Below are positions 17,655 through 25,872 of a stretch of 64,000 nt of DNA, piece after piece. The stretch is from assembly GCA_012522855.1 (NCBI GenBank), contig JAAYJQ010000012.1, positions 167,476-231,475 on the forward strand, written 5' to 3'. This stretch comes from Bacteroidales bacterium (GTDB lineage: Bacteria > Bacteroidota > Bacteroidia > Bacteroidales > UBA932). A program made the translations under genes and the position numbers. The notes under the pieces were generated by a model, which saw only the letters and a program-made list of their open reading frames with translations, made no database searches and had not been told where the DNA came from. Positions within the stretch are counted from its first letter, which is position 1, and each line of letters starts with the position of its first letter.

Positions 17655-18122
17655 ATGCATGACGCGAATTACCGGAAAATACTCTCCAGTCTGCAAGCCC
17701 AATGTTCCAAGCGGGAATATTGCCGTTCCGACGTATTCAGAAAGGCGGTCGAGGCCTTGGATGGGGATCGGGTTTCCGCCGGCGAATTGGTCGCCTCCTT
17801 GGTCGAGGACAAGTTTGTCGACGACCTCAGGTATGCCACGGCCTTCGCCCGTGACAAGGCGCATCTCTCCGGGTGGGGACCGGTGAAGATTTCCTATCTG
17901 CTTTCGGGAAAGGGGATCGCGAAGGAGGACATCCGCCGGGCTTTGGAGGAAATCGACCCCGACGCGCTTTCCCGGAAAATGCGATCGGTGCTGGAGGCTA
18001 AACGCAAGTCGCTCCGGGGGGATCCGCAGGAGAAGCTCAAGCTTTTGAAATTCGCGCTTTCGCGCGGATATACCTACGAGTCCGTTTCACAAGCGGTCGA
18101 TGACATTCTGGCCGATCGGTGA
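17655..18122 (+). CDS. recX: RecA regulator RecX
   Basis: 155 residues, usual size. RecX binds RecA filaments and limits their growth. The three-helix repeats typical of the family are seen: KAVEALDGDRVSAGELVASL, FVDDLRYATAFARDKAH with GWGPVKISYLLSGKGI, and LLKFALSRGYTYESVSQAVDDIL. It lies 11 bases after the patatin gene, apparently in its transcript rather than beside recA. Confidence 0.9.
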   Translation: MHDANYRKILSSLQAQCSKREYCRSDVFRKAVEALDGDRVSAGELVASLVEDKFVDDLRYATAFARDKAHLSGWGPVKISYLLSGKGIAKEDIRRALEEIDPDALSRKMRSVLEAKRKSLRGDPQEKLKLLKFALSRGYTYESVSQAVDDILADR

Positions 18123-18179
18123 TCCCCTTCCGGCTTCCGAGAAAATAGCGGAAAATGCTGGGAACAGGGAAGAATTTGT

Positions 18180-18187
18180 TAACTTTG
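18180..18187 (+). promoter_or_regulatory. -7 element of purC
   Basis: TAACTTTG matches TAnnTTTG and ends 28 bases before the purC ATG. The -33 position reads GCTG, so the upstream half is weak. Confidence 0.5.
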
Positions 18188-18215
18188 CAAGCCGGAAACG
18201 AACTCTTCAATCAAG

Positions 18216-19157
18216 ATGAAAGCAATTGTAAAGACTGATTTCAACCTGCCGGGTCAGGCGGGGAAGTATGTCGGCAAAGTGCGCGATGTGTACGACATAG
18301 CCGGAAAGTACCTCGTGATGGTGGTGACGGACCGCATTTCCGCCTTTGACGTGGTATTACCCGAAGGAATCCCCTACAAGGGACAGATATTGAACCGGAT
18401 CGCCGCCAAATTCCTGGATGCGACCCGGGACATCCTTCCGAACTGGAAGCTCGCTGTTCCGGATCCGTGCGTGACGGTCGGTTACAAGTGCGAGCCCTTT
18501 CAAGTCGAGATGGTGATCCGCGGCTATCTCGCTGGCCATGCATGGCGAGAATACAAGGCGGGCAAGCGTTCGATCTGCGGATGCCCGATGCCGGACGGAA
18601 TGGTGGAGAATCAGAAATTCCCGGAGCCCTTGGTCACTCCGACCACGAAGGCGCTTGAAGGCCACGACCAAGACATCTCCAAGGAGGAGATCATCGCCGG
18701 CGGACTGGTCGGACGGGAGGACTACGAAAAACTCGAGGCCTATACCCGCGCGATTTTTCAGCGCGGCGCCGAGATCGCGGCGAAGGAGGGGCTTATCCTC
18801 GTAGACACCAAGTACGAGTTCGGAAAGCGAGACGGAGTGATCTACCTGATGGACGAAGTCCACACACCGGATTCGTCGCGTTATTTCTACGCCGACGGCT
18901 ATGCGGAGCGTCTGGACGCGGGCGAGCGTCAGAGGCAGCTTTCCAAGGAGTTCGTCCGGGAATGGCTGATGGCGAACGGATTCCAGGGACTTGAAGGCCA
19001 GCAAGTGCCGGAGATGACACCGGAAGTCGTGAACGGCATTACGGACCGGTATGTCGAACTGTTCGAGCGCATCGCCGGCGAACCCTTCGAGCGGAAGGAA
19101 TATTCCACTGAAAGCATCGAAGCCAACATCAAGGCCTGTCTCGCCGAACTCGGCTGA
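18216..19157 (+). CDS. purC: SAICAR synthase (phosphoribosylaminoimidazole-succinocarboxamide synthase)
   Basis: 313 residues, the long eukaryote-like form usual in Bacteroidetes. It joins CAIR and aspartate with ATP in purine synthesis. Conserved blocks: [47 protein letters not shown] and VDTKYEFG. It has its own promoter and a strong terminator hairpin at 19208-19253, so it is likely a single-gene transcript. Confidence 0.97.
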   Translation: MKAIVKTDFNLPGQAGKYVGKVRDVYDIAGKYLVMVVTDRISAFDVVLPEGIPYKGQILNRIAAKFLDATRDILPNWKLAVPDPCVTVGYKCEPFQVEMVIRGYLAGHAWREYKAGKRSICGCPMPDGMVENQKFPEPLVTPTTKALEGHDQDISKEEIIAGGLVGREDYEKLEAYTRAIFQRGAEIAAKEGLILVDTKYEFGKRDGVIYLMDEVHTPDSSRYFYADGYAERLDAGERQRQLSKEFVREWLMANGFQGLEGQQVPEMTPEVVNGITDRYVELFERIAGEPFERKEYSTESIEANIKACLAELG

Positions 19158-19207
19158 TCTCGTTTTTTCTCTGCAGCGTGATACCTAACGCATTGTTTCT
19201 TAATCTA

Positions 19208-19253
19208 TAACGATAATGCCCTAGGGCAATTTTACCCTAGGGTATTGTTGTTA
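19208..19253 (+). terminator. 19-bp stem-loop after purC
   Basis: Arms 19208-19226 and 19235-19253 pair over 19 positions around an 8-nt loop, each arm containing CCCTAGGG. The only departures from Watson-Crick pairing are three G-U pairs when read as + strand RNA; on the minus strand these would be C-A mismatches. This favours a function in the purC transcript. There is no clean U tract. Confidence 0.65.
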
Positions 19254-19345
19254 ATAAATGAATAAGAGGACGTTATCGATCACGGTTCGTCAGGCCGCTA
19301 CCGGATGGTGATGGAGTTGAGGAGGACGAGGGTGATGAATGCTTT

Positions 19346-19849
19346 TTACTTGTCGTTTGTCTCTTTCAGCGTGAGCCGGAACTTGATGCTTTTCGATCCG
19401 CCGGGGAACGTTTTGGTTTCCACCTCGCGGAATCCCAGTTTCCGATACACATCTCCGTCCGACCAGGCCGCGTCAGCGTAGCTCATGACGTCGTCCGGCT
19501 TCGTCTCTTTGATGAAGGCCGCCAGCATCTTCCCCATCGCTCCGTCGACTGCCAGTCCCTGCAGCGACGCGTACCGCACCCATTCAGCGGATTGGATGAC
19601 CCGGTCCCCGGTCTTCCAGCGGCGTGGCCCCGAAAAGCCTGCTACGGCGACCAAGGTGCCGGGCGGAGGGCTTTCTGCCGGCTTTCCATTCTGTTTTGCC
19701 CGGCCGGTTCGAGTCACGAACAGCCCGTAGTATCGTCCGCAACGCGTGTGCCCCATGCGGTGATTCGCATCCAGGAACGGTTGGGCGATTGTCCGGTCGA
19801 TCCGCTCCACGGCGCAATTCCGCGCGAATATTCTGATCAAGCCATCCAT
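19346..19849 (-). CDS. GNAT/Mom-like acyltransferase-fold protein
   Basis: 167 residues. An internal segment resembles N-acyltransferase-fold proteins of the phage Mom-like type: RYYGLFVTRTGR, then LVAVAGFSGPRRW, EWVRYASLQGLAVDGAMGKML, then MSYADAAWSDGDVYRKLGFREVE. The order (beta strands, substrate loop, GxMGKML helix, Y-x3-GF end) fits a GNAT core. Substrate is unknown; Mom itself modifies adenine in DNA, but an amino-acid or tRNA target is equally possible. A TAACTTTG -7 element lies on the minus strand at 19873-19866. Confidence 0.65.
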   Translation of the reverse strand: MDGLIRIFARNCAVERIDRTIAQPFLDANHRMGHTRCGRYYGLFVTRTGRAKQNGKPAESPPPGTLVAVAGFSGPRRWKTGDRVIQSAEWVRYASLQGLAVDGAMGKMLAAFIKETKPDDVMSYADAAWSDGDVYRKLGFREVETKTFPGGSKSIKFRLTLKETNDK

Positions 19850-19865
19850 CGTAGTGTTGCCTCCG

Positions 19866-19873
19866 CAAAGTTA
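19866..19873 (-). promoter_or_regulatory. -7 element of the GNAT-like gene
   Basis: TAACTTTG on the minus strand, 16 bases ahead of the ATG at 19849. No -33 TTTG at the expected distance. Confidence 0.45.
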
Positions 19874-20047
19874 TGAATGATTTTGAATATTCGTCTCTGC
19901 GGGTACAGGAACATTCGTTTTGTTCTCTGTAAATATTTATATATTTTTACGAGATTAGAACGATTCTTTATTATTCGATATGTCAGGATTTAGGGTGTAT
20001 GAAGCGGGGGATTCCGGCATCGCGGACAAGATGGTATGGAGGAAGTA

Positions 20048-20836
20048 ATGGGCAGGAGGCGTGTAGGAAGGCGCAAGTTTTGGAGTCTGATCTTCATCAA
20101 GATTCCGCTTGCGTTTGTTGTGATTTCCATTCTGTGGGTCTTGCTCCTGAAATGGTGCCCGGTTCTGGTCACTCCGCTGATGATCCAGCGATCGATCGAA
20201 TACTGTGGTGATGATTCATTCCACACGCACAAGAAATGGGTCTCCTATGAAAACATTACCCCGGAAATGGCCCGTGCGGTGATCGCTTGCGAGGACAATC
20301 TGTTCGATAAGCACAACGGGTTCGATACGACGGCTATTCAGAAGGCAAGGAAAGAATACAAAACCGGCCGACGGAATTTTTTGCGCGGGGCCAGCACCAT
20401 TTCTCAGCAGACTGCCAAGAACGTCTTCCTTCTCCCGTCCCGTTCTTATGTCCGCAAGGCGTTTGAAGTTTATTTCACCATCTTGATCGAACGGATCCGG
20501 GGCAAGAAACGGATTATGGAAGTTTATCTCAACGTAATCGAAACCGGAAAGGGATTGTACGGTGTGGAGGCAGCCGCGAACCATTTTTTTCACACGACGG
20601 CCGCGAAGTTGACCCGCGACCAGTGCTGCCTGATCGCCGCCTGTCTCAAGAATCCCATAATTTTCGACATCGCCAATCCTACCCCCTATGTCCATTCCTG
20701 CGCCTTCCGGATCAGAATGGCGCAGCTGAAACTGCGCTACCCGGACTGGATCTACCATATAAAAACCAAACACAAACAAGACCGCCCTTCCGTGAAAAAG
20801 ACTTCCGGTCAAACCCGTAAAACAACGAAAAAATGA
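20048..20836 (+). CDS. mtgA: Monofunctional peptidoglycan glycosyltransferase
   Basis: 262 residues from ATG 20048, which has a good GGAGG seven bases upstream; the track start 20036 lies inside that site. One N-terminal membrane helix (IPLAFVVISILWVLLLKW) anchors a GT51 domain that polymerises lipid II. Motifs: ACEDNLFDKHNGFD with the catalytic Glu, RGASTISQQTAKNVF, RKAFEVYFTILIERIRGKKRIMEVYLN and GLYGVEAAA. The stop overlaps the GH3 gene by four bases (ATGA). Confidence 0.94.
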   Translation: MGRRRVGRRKFWSLIFIKIPLAFVVISILWVLLLKWCPVLVTPLMIQRSIEYCGDDSFHTHKKWVSYENITPEMARAVIACEDNLFDKHNGFDTTAIQKARKEYKTGRRNFLRGASTISQQTAKNVFLLPSRSYVRKAFEVYFTILIERIRGKKRIMEVYLNVIETGKGLYGVEAAANHFFHTTAAKLTRDQCCLIAACLKNPIIFDIANPTPYVHSCAFRIRMAQLKLRYPDWIYHIKTKHKQDRPSVKKTSGQTRKTTKK

Positions 20837-22038
20837 TAAAAGCTCATTCCACCGTCTTTCCGGCCGTTCTTGTTTCTGCGGCTCTGATACTGTTTTGCAG
20901 CAGTTGCGGGCCCGGAAGCCGGAAGTTGATTCCCGAGTCCCGTCGGGATTCCCTTGCCGTCGAGAAGGTCCTTGCTTCCATGACCCTTCGCGAGAAGGTC
21001 GGCCAGATGTTCATCGTGCGTCCGGAAGCCTTGGATCCGTCGTATTCCAACGCTGAGGTCAGGGATATATCTTCGCCCGGTCTGCTTACGATCGAAGAGG
21101 AAGTCGTCGAATTTGACCGAAAATATCCGGTCGGCGGAGTCGCGCTCTATGCCAAGAACATCCGCAATCCTGAACAATTGCTGAAACTTACGGATGCCAT
21201 CCATACCCGGTTGCTTTATGATCCGCTGGTCTGTGTCGACGAAGAAGGGGGAAGAGTGGCGAGACTGGCCAACAATGACAGCCTGAACCTCAGGCGGTTT
21301 GAGAGCATGCGCGCGATTGCCGCAAAAAACCGCCCGAAGGATGCCTTCAGGGCAGCCAGATACATCGGGACTTATCTGAAAAAGTATGGATTCGATGTTA
21401 CTTTCGCCCCGGTGGCTGATGTGAGCACGAATCCACGCGATACGGTGATCGGCCCCAGATCCTTCAGCAGCGATCCCGACGTGGCCGCGAAGTTTGTCGT
21501 CCAATATTTAAAAGGTCTGGCCCGTGCCCGGGTTGCCGGCTGTCTGAAACATTACCCCGGCCAAGGGAATGCTTCCAAAGACACGCACTACAACCCCGAC
21601 TACATCAGAAAAAACTGGGAGGAACTGGAAGACTGCGAGCTGCGAACGTTTCGGGCGGGGATCGCCGCTGGAGCCCCTCTGATCATGTCTGCCCACCTCG
21701 TTGCCATCGAGATTGATACGACCCTGTTCAATGGAATGTATATTCCCGTCTCGCTTTCCAAACTCATGCTTGACGGCAAGTTGAGGGGGGTGCTGGGTTT
21801 CAAGGGGCTCATTATCTCGGACGGTCTGGACATGAAAGCCATCATGGCCCGGTACCAGTCCAGGGATTCGGCATTGATGGCAATTGATGCCGGGACGGAT
21901 CTCGTCCTGCTTCCGTACGATTTCCGGCATGCCTTCGAAGCGGTTGTTTCCGCTGTGGAAAAAGGGGAAATTTCCGAGGAGCGCATCGACCGGAGCGTTC
22001 GGAAAATCCTGTTGCTGAAACGCGGCATCCGGAGATGA
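20833..22038 (+). CDS. GH3 NagZ-like beta-N-acetylhexosaminidase lipoprotein with altered PGHG motif
   Basis: 401 residues. The N-terminus has lipobox LFCSSC. The fold is GH3 of the NagZ type: CVDEEGGRVARL, then KHYPGQGNASKDTHYNPD with the Asp-x-His acid/base loop, and the nucleophile in LIISDGLDMKAI. The usual KHFPGHGD reads KHYPGQGN here, replacing the conserved His and Asp. There is no C-terminal beta-lactamase-like domain, which many Bacteroidetes GH3 NagZ proteins have. Coupling to mtgA suggests a role in peptidoglycan turnover, probably from the periplasmic side; substrate is uncertain. Confidence 0.85.
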   Translation: MIKAHSTVFPAVLVSAALILFCSSCGPGSRKLIPESRRDSLAVEKVLASMTLREKVGQMFIVRPEALDPSYSNAEVRDISSPGLLTIEEEVVEFDRKYPVGGVALYAKNIRNPEQLLKLTDAIHTRLLYDPLVCVDEEGGRVARLANNDSLNLRRFESMRAIAAKNRPKDAFRAARYIGTYLKKYGFDVTFAPVADVSTNPRDTVIGPRSFSSDPDVAAKFVVQYLKGLARARVAGCLKHYPGQGNASKDTHYNPDYIRKNWEELEDCELRTFRAGIAAGAPLIMSAHLVAIEIDTTLFNGMYIPVSLSKLMLDGKLRGVLGFKGLIISDGLDMKAIMARYQSRDSALMAIDAGTDLVLLPYDFRHAFEAVVSAVEKGEISEERIDRSVRKILLLKRGIRR

Positions 22039-22049
22039 ATTTCATCTGA

Positions 22050-22065
22050 CGGTTCTTCGGAACCG
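22050..22065 (+). terminator. CGGTTC-TTCG-GAACCG hairpin after the GH3 gene
   Basis: A 6-bp stem capped by a stable UUCG tetraloop, 11 bases after the GH3 stop and followed by GTTGTTAATTTTG. It probably ends the mtgA-GH3 transcript. The T-rich tail overlaps the next gene's -7 element TAATTTTG (22072-22079). Confidence 0.6.
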
Positions 22066-22071
22066 CGTTGT

Positions 22072-22079
22072 TAATTTTG
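22072..22079 (+). promoter_or_regulatory. -7 element ahead of the glycan cluster
   Basis: TAATTTTG fits TAnnTTTG and ends 10 bases before the flippase ATG at 22090, leaving only a very short leader. The -33 box is not evident. Confidence 0.4.
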
Positions 22080-22089
22080 TCAAGACCCA

Positions 22090-23643
22090 ATGGACCCCGG
22101 AATACATAGACGCAGCATCTCCGCCAACAGCAGACGGATCGCCAGAAATACTCTTTTCCTGTATTTCCGGCAGTTCCTGCTTCTTTTGATCGGGTTGTAC
22201 ACCTCCAGGGTCGTCCTTCATGCGCTGGGCGAAACGGACTTCGGTGTCTATACGGAGGTAGGAGGTTTTGTCGCGTTGTTTTCGGTGCTGTCGGCCTCTC
22301 TGTCCTCGGCAATCAGCCGATTCCTTACCTTCGAACTGGGGAGAAAGGACGAGACGCGTCTGGCCAGGATTTTTTCTTCCGCTGTCCTCATCCAACTCGG
22401 TATCGCGCTGATCGTCATCCTCGTTGCCGAAATGATCGGGCCGTGGTATATTGGCCGCTATCTGAACATTCCTGTTGAACGGCTCCATGCCGCGCACTGG
22501 ATCTTCCAGTTTTCGCTTTTTGCCTTCGCCGTGAATCTGCTGAGCGTGCCGTACAATGCATCCATCATCGCCCACGAGCGGATGGATGCTTTCGCCTATA
22601 TCGGAATCTTCGAGGGCGTTTGCAAGCTCGTCATTGCTTTGCTGATCTCCTTTTCCCCGATAGACAGGCTCGTCTTCTATGGGCTGGCGATGGGGTTGGT
22701 TGCAGTGGTCGTCCGGATGATGTACGCAACGTACTGTAGACGGAATTTCGCGGAATGCCGATTCAAGCGGGTCTATGATAAAGGAATCGTGCGGGAAATG
22801 TTTTCCTTCGCCGGCTGGAATTACATCGGATCCGGGGCTGCCGTTCTGCGGGATCATGGCGGCACCTTGATCCTCGGGTATTTTTTCGATCCTGCCGTCA
22901 ATGCGGCGAGGGGCTTGGCGCTTCAGGTAAGCATGACCGTCAATCAGTTCGTCACGAATTTCATGACGGCCATGAACCCCCAGATCACGAAGTCCTATGC
23001 TTCGGGTGATCACGGCTACATGATGAGCCTCGTGTTCAGAGGAAGCCGTTTTTCATTGTATCTGCTGTTCCTGATCGCATTCCCGATCCTGTTCAACACG
23101 CATTATCTTCTGGACTTGTGGCAGGTCAACGTGCCGGCGCATACCGTTCAATTTGTACAGTTGGCCTTGATTTTCACGATGATCGAGGCGATCTCCTATC
23201 CCTTGGTGACAGCGATGATGGCTACGGGAAACATCAAACGCTATCAGATCGTGGTGGGCGGACTCCAGTGCCTGAACCTGCCGTTTACCTTTCTGGCATT
23301 GTGGGCCGGCGGAAATCCGGAATGGGTCTATGTGGTCGCGATCGGTGTTGCCGTCCTTAGCCTTTTTGCGAGAATCGGGTTGCTGAAAGGCATGATCGGG
23401 CTGGATATCCGTTCGTTTCTCACCAAAGTTCTTCTTAAGATTCTGCTGGTCGCTGTCCTGGCCGTTCCGCTTCCGCTATTCTTGTCGCTTCGCCTGGAAG
23501 AGGGTTTCTGGAATATGGTTCTGATCTGTCTGGTGACGGAACTGGTTACCGGGACCATCATTTGGTTCGTCGGTATGCGAAAAGATGAACGCCGGTTCCT
23601 GGTAGAGGATCTCAAAGAGAAATGGGGGAGGAAATCCATATGA
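22090..23643 (+). CDS. Polysaccharide (Wzx/MATE-type) flippase
   Basis: 517 residues with about 12-14 hydrophobic helices, for example FLYFRQFLLLLIGLYTSRVVL, VSLAGWNYIGSG-type loops and WFVGMRKDERRFL near the end. The N-terminal pattern NTLFLYFRQFLLLLIGLYTSRVVLHALG is that of the lipid-linked oligosaccharide flippases (MATE/MOP superfamily) found in Bacteroides surface-glycan clusters. Likely role: moving an undecaprenyl-linked glycan across the inner membrane. Four bases overlap the next gene, giving translational coupling. Confidence 0.88.
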   Translation: MDPGIHRRSISANSRRIARNTLFLYFRQFLLLLIGLYTSRVVLHALGETDFGVYTEVGGFVALFSVLSASLSSAISRFLTFELGRKDETRLARIFSSAVLIQLGIALIVILVAEMIGPWYIGRYLNIPVERLHAAHWIFQFSLFAFAVNLLSVPYNASIIAHERMDAFAYIGIFEGVCKLVIALLISFSPIDRLVFYGLAMGLVAVVVRMMYATYCRRNFAECRFKRVYDKGIVREMFSFAGWNYIGSGAAVLRDHGGTLILGYFFDPAVNAARGLALQVSMTVNQFVTNFMTAMNPQITKSYASGDHGYMMSLVFRGSRFSLYLLFLIAFPILFNTHYLLDLWQVNVPAHTVQFVQLALIFTMIEAISYPLVTAMMATGNIKRYQIVVGGLQCLNLPFTFLALWAGGNPEWVYVVAIGVAVLSLFARIGLLKGMIGLDIRSFLTKVLLKILLVAVLAVPLPLFLSLRLEEGFWNMVLICLVTELVTGTIIWFVGMRKDERRFLVEDLKEKWGRKSI

Positions 23644-24848
23644 TACGGATTGCTGACAGAAAACAATGCTGCGGCTGCTCCGCATGCGCAGCCATCTGCC
23701 CTGCGGATGCAATCAAGATGAAGCCGGATGGAATGGGATTCCGATATCCCGTCGTGGATCGGGACAAGTGCATCGAATGCGGCAGGTGTGAAAAAGTGTG
23801 CGCGTTCAACGACCACTATGACCGTTCCTTGCATCTAGAAGCTCCGGTCACCTATGCAGCCCGCGCTGAGGATCCTGAGGAATTGGCCCGCAGCCAGAGC
23901 GGTGGGGTCTCTTACCTGTTGATGAAGCGCGTTCTTCAAGCCGGAGGCATCGTCTACGGAGCCGGATTCGTCGATCATTTCCGGGTCGCGCACAAGCGCG
24001 CGGAAGACTTGGAACAGGCTCAGGAATTCCGCTTGAGCAAATATGTCCAGAGCGATCCGGGTCAGACCTTTCGTCAAACGCTAGCGGATTTGAAGTCCGG
24101 CCGGAACGTGCTTTTCACCGGAACGCCTTGTCAGACCGCCGGTCTGCATGCTTTTGTCGGCCCGAAGTACCGCGAAAGACTCTGGCTTCAGGACATCGTT
24201 TGTCACGGCGTGCCCGCTCCGAATGTCTGGAGAGACTATCTTTCGTTCCGTGAACGAAAGGCAGGGCGAGCCGCGACAGAACTCCTGTTCAGGGATCCTG
24301 CCTGCGGATGGCATACGCATCGCGAAACTGTCCGTTTCGGGAAAGCCCGGGTTACGAGCGGAGATTATTCCCGCCTGTACCACAAAGCCCTCATGTCCCG
24401 TCCTTCCTGCGGTGTCTGTCCTTACGCGAACTTGCACCGTCCTTCGGATCTGACGTGCGGCGACTGTTGGGGAATCGAATCGGTTGATAAGAACTTTGCC
24501 GGAGACGGACTGGCGGCCTCCCTGATTCTTGTCAACACCCGGAAAGGGGAAAACCTGTTTTCGCAGGTGCTTCCGGAAATGCAGGTCTTGCCGGTGAACA
24601 TCGACAGGCTCCTGCAGCTGAATCTCTGCCGCCCGACGCCACCCGCTGCGGAAAGTGAAGCGTTCGAGCGGGAGTACCTCAACGGAGGATTCGAGTCCAT
24701 CCGCAAGGAATTCATGGTTCCGACCTTGAAGGAGCGGTTTGCCGCCTGGAAATGGCGGGTCAAGCGATCTGAGATAGGGAAAAGGTTCTTAAGTACCCTT
24801 CAGGGCTTTCCTTTCCGGAGTCTTTTCCTGAAGAAGAAACGGGGATAG
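23640..24848 (+). CDS. Coenzyme F420 hydrogenase/dehydrogenase beta-subunit-like Fe-S protein of glycan clusters
   Basis: 402 residues from ATG 23640, which overlaps the flippase stop (ATGA) and has GGGGGAGG upstream; the track start 23622 lies within that RBS region. Two 4Fe-4S motifs open the protein (CCGCSACAAICP and CIECGRCEKVCAF). FTGTPCQTAGL, DIVCHGVPAPNVW and CGVCPYANLHRPSDLTCGDCWG follow. This family regularly neighbours polysaccharide pyruvyl transferases in capsule loci, as here; a redox role in sugar or pyruvyl modification is presumed but unproven. Its last 49 bases overlap the convergent GT2 gene. Confidence 0.88.
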   Translation: MIRIADRKQCCGCSACAAICPADAIKMKPDGMGFRYPVVDRDKCIECGRCEKVCAFNDHYDRSLHLEAPVTYAARAEDPEELARSQSGGVSYLLMKRVLQAGGIVYGAGFVDHFRVAHKRAEDLEQAQEFRLSKYVQSDPGQTFRQTLADLKSGRNVLFTGTPCQTAGLHAFVGPKYRERLWLQDIVCHGVPAPNVWRDYLSFRERKAGRAATELLFRDPACGWHTHRETVRFGKARVTSGDYSRLYHKALMSRPSCGVCPYANLHRPSDLTCGDCWGIESVDKNFAGDGLAASLILVNTRKGENLFSQVLPEMQVLPVNIDRLLQLNLCRPTPPAAESEAFEREYLNGGFESIRKEFMVPTLKERFAAWKWRVKRSEIGKRFLSTLQGFPFRSLFLKKKRG

Positions 24849-25705
24849 AAAGGGGAAAGGACCGCCAGTTTGAGCAGGTCGGAAAGTCGGAGATCGATTT
24901 CTTTCATGGAATAGCCTTGTTCCCGGGCATTCCGCACGGTGGACAGGAACATGCAGATCAGCGCTTCCAGGAAGACCGGAGAGAGCCGGTGATGGAGATA
25001 GAAACAGCACAAGTCCCTGAAATTCTGAAGGCTGTCCCTGAAATGGCGGACAGAGAGCCGGTTCATGATTGAATCCTTACGGATCACCCGATAGAATACG
25101 GCCGGAAAGTTCGAGAAGGCGCACCGGATACAATGATACAATGCGCGGAAATTGAACTCGTTGTCTTCATGAATTCTTCCCGGAACGAAAGTAAGCCGGT
25201 GCCGCTCAAGGAAAGATCTGCGGTAGAGATACAACCATACCGGAGTTCCGAAAAAGGTTCCGTGCCGGTCATAGAAATTCTTCGCGAAAACGGCTCCGGA
25301 AGAGACCGGGAGGTCGAAGCCCGGCCGGAAGTAGAACGTGCCGTCTCCGATGTCTGCATTGAAGCATGCCATCTCCAGATCCTCTCCGGCGGCGAACGTA
25401 TGCATTTTCTTCAGGGCTCCCGGCAACAGGTAATCGTCGCTGTCCAGAAAAAATACGTACTCTCCTTTCGCCCGGGCGAGTCCCGCGTTCCGCGCGACGC
25501 TTTGTCCGGCGTTGCGTTGGTTCAGTATCGACAGGTTCGGATGTGCCTGGCGATATTGTTCGAGTACCGTGTCGCTTCCGTCCGTCGATCCATCGTTCAC
25601 GCAGATGACTTCGAATGACGCGAAGTCCTGAGAGAAAACGGAGTCCAGGCATTCGGAAAGATAAGGAAGGACATTGTAGACCGGTATGACGACGGAAACT
25701 TGCAT
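24800..25705 (-). CDS. Family 2 glycosyltransferase
   Basis: 301 residues from ATG 25705 (MQVSVVIPVYNVLPYLSECLDSVF). The track start 25741 would fall inside a TATGTTTG -7 element (25742-25735, minus), so it is rejected. GT-A signatures are ICVNDGSTDGSD, the DxD motif FLDSDDYLL, and HEDNEF as the catalytic-base region. It should add one sugar to a lipid-linked glycan in the cytoplasm. It is inverted relative to the other cluster genes, and its 3' end overlaps the Fe-S protein gene by 49 bases. Confidence 0.9.
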   Translation of the reverse strand: MQVSVVIPVYNVLPYLSECLDSVFSQDFASFEVICVNDGSTDGSDTVLEQYRQAHPNLSILNQRNAGQSVARNAGLARAKGEYVFFLDSDDYLLPGALKKMHTFAAGEDLEMACFNADIGDGTFYFRPGFDLPVSSGAVFAKNFYDRHGTFFGTPVWLYLYRRSFLERHRLTFVPGRIHEDNEFNFRALYHCIRCAFSNFPAVFYRVIRKDSIMNRLSVRHFRDSLQNFRDLCCFYLHHRLSPVFLEALICMFLSTVRNAREQGYSMKEIDLRLSDLLKLAVLSPFYPRFFFRKRLRKGKP

Positions 25706-25734
25706 CGATGGAAAAAGCGAGTCACTTGTTTCTG

Positions 25735-25742
25735 CAAACATA
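25735..25742 (-). promoter_or_regulatory. -7 element of the inverted GT2 gene
   Basis: TATGTTTG on the minus strand, 29 bases before ATG 25705. It decides the start codon of that gene. Confidence 0.5.
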
Positions 25743-25872
25743 CGGAATATTTTGGAATCAAGCGCTCCGGACAGCGAGCGACGGCGTAATGAATGACCCT
25801 AGGCGTTTTTTTTGTATATTCGCATCGGATCATTCCGGACGGTGAAGATCCTTGAAGGATTTTTGACAGGCA

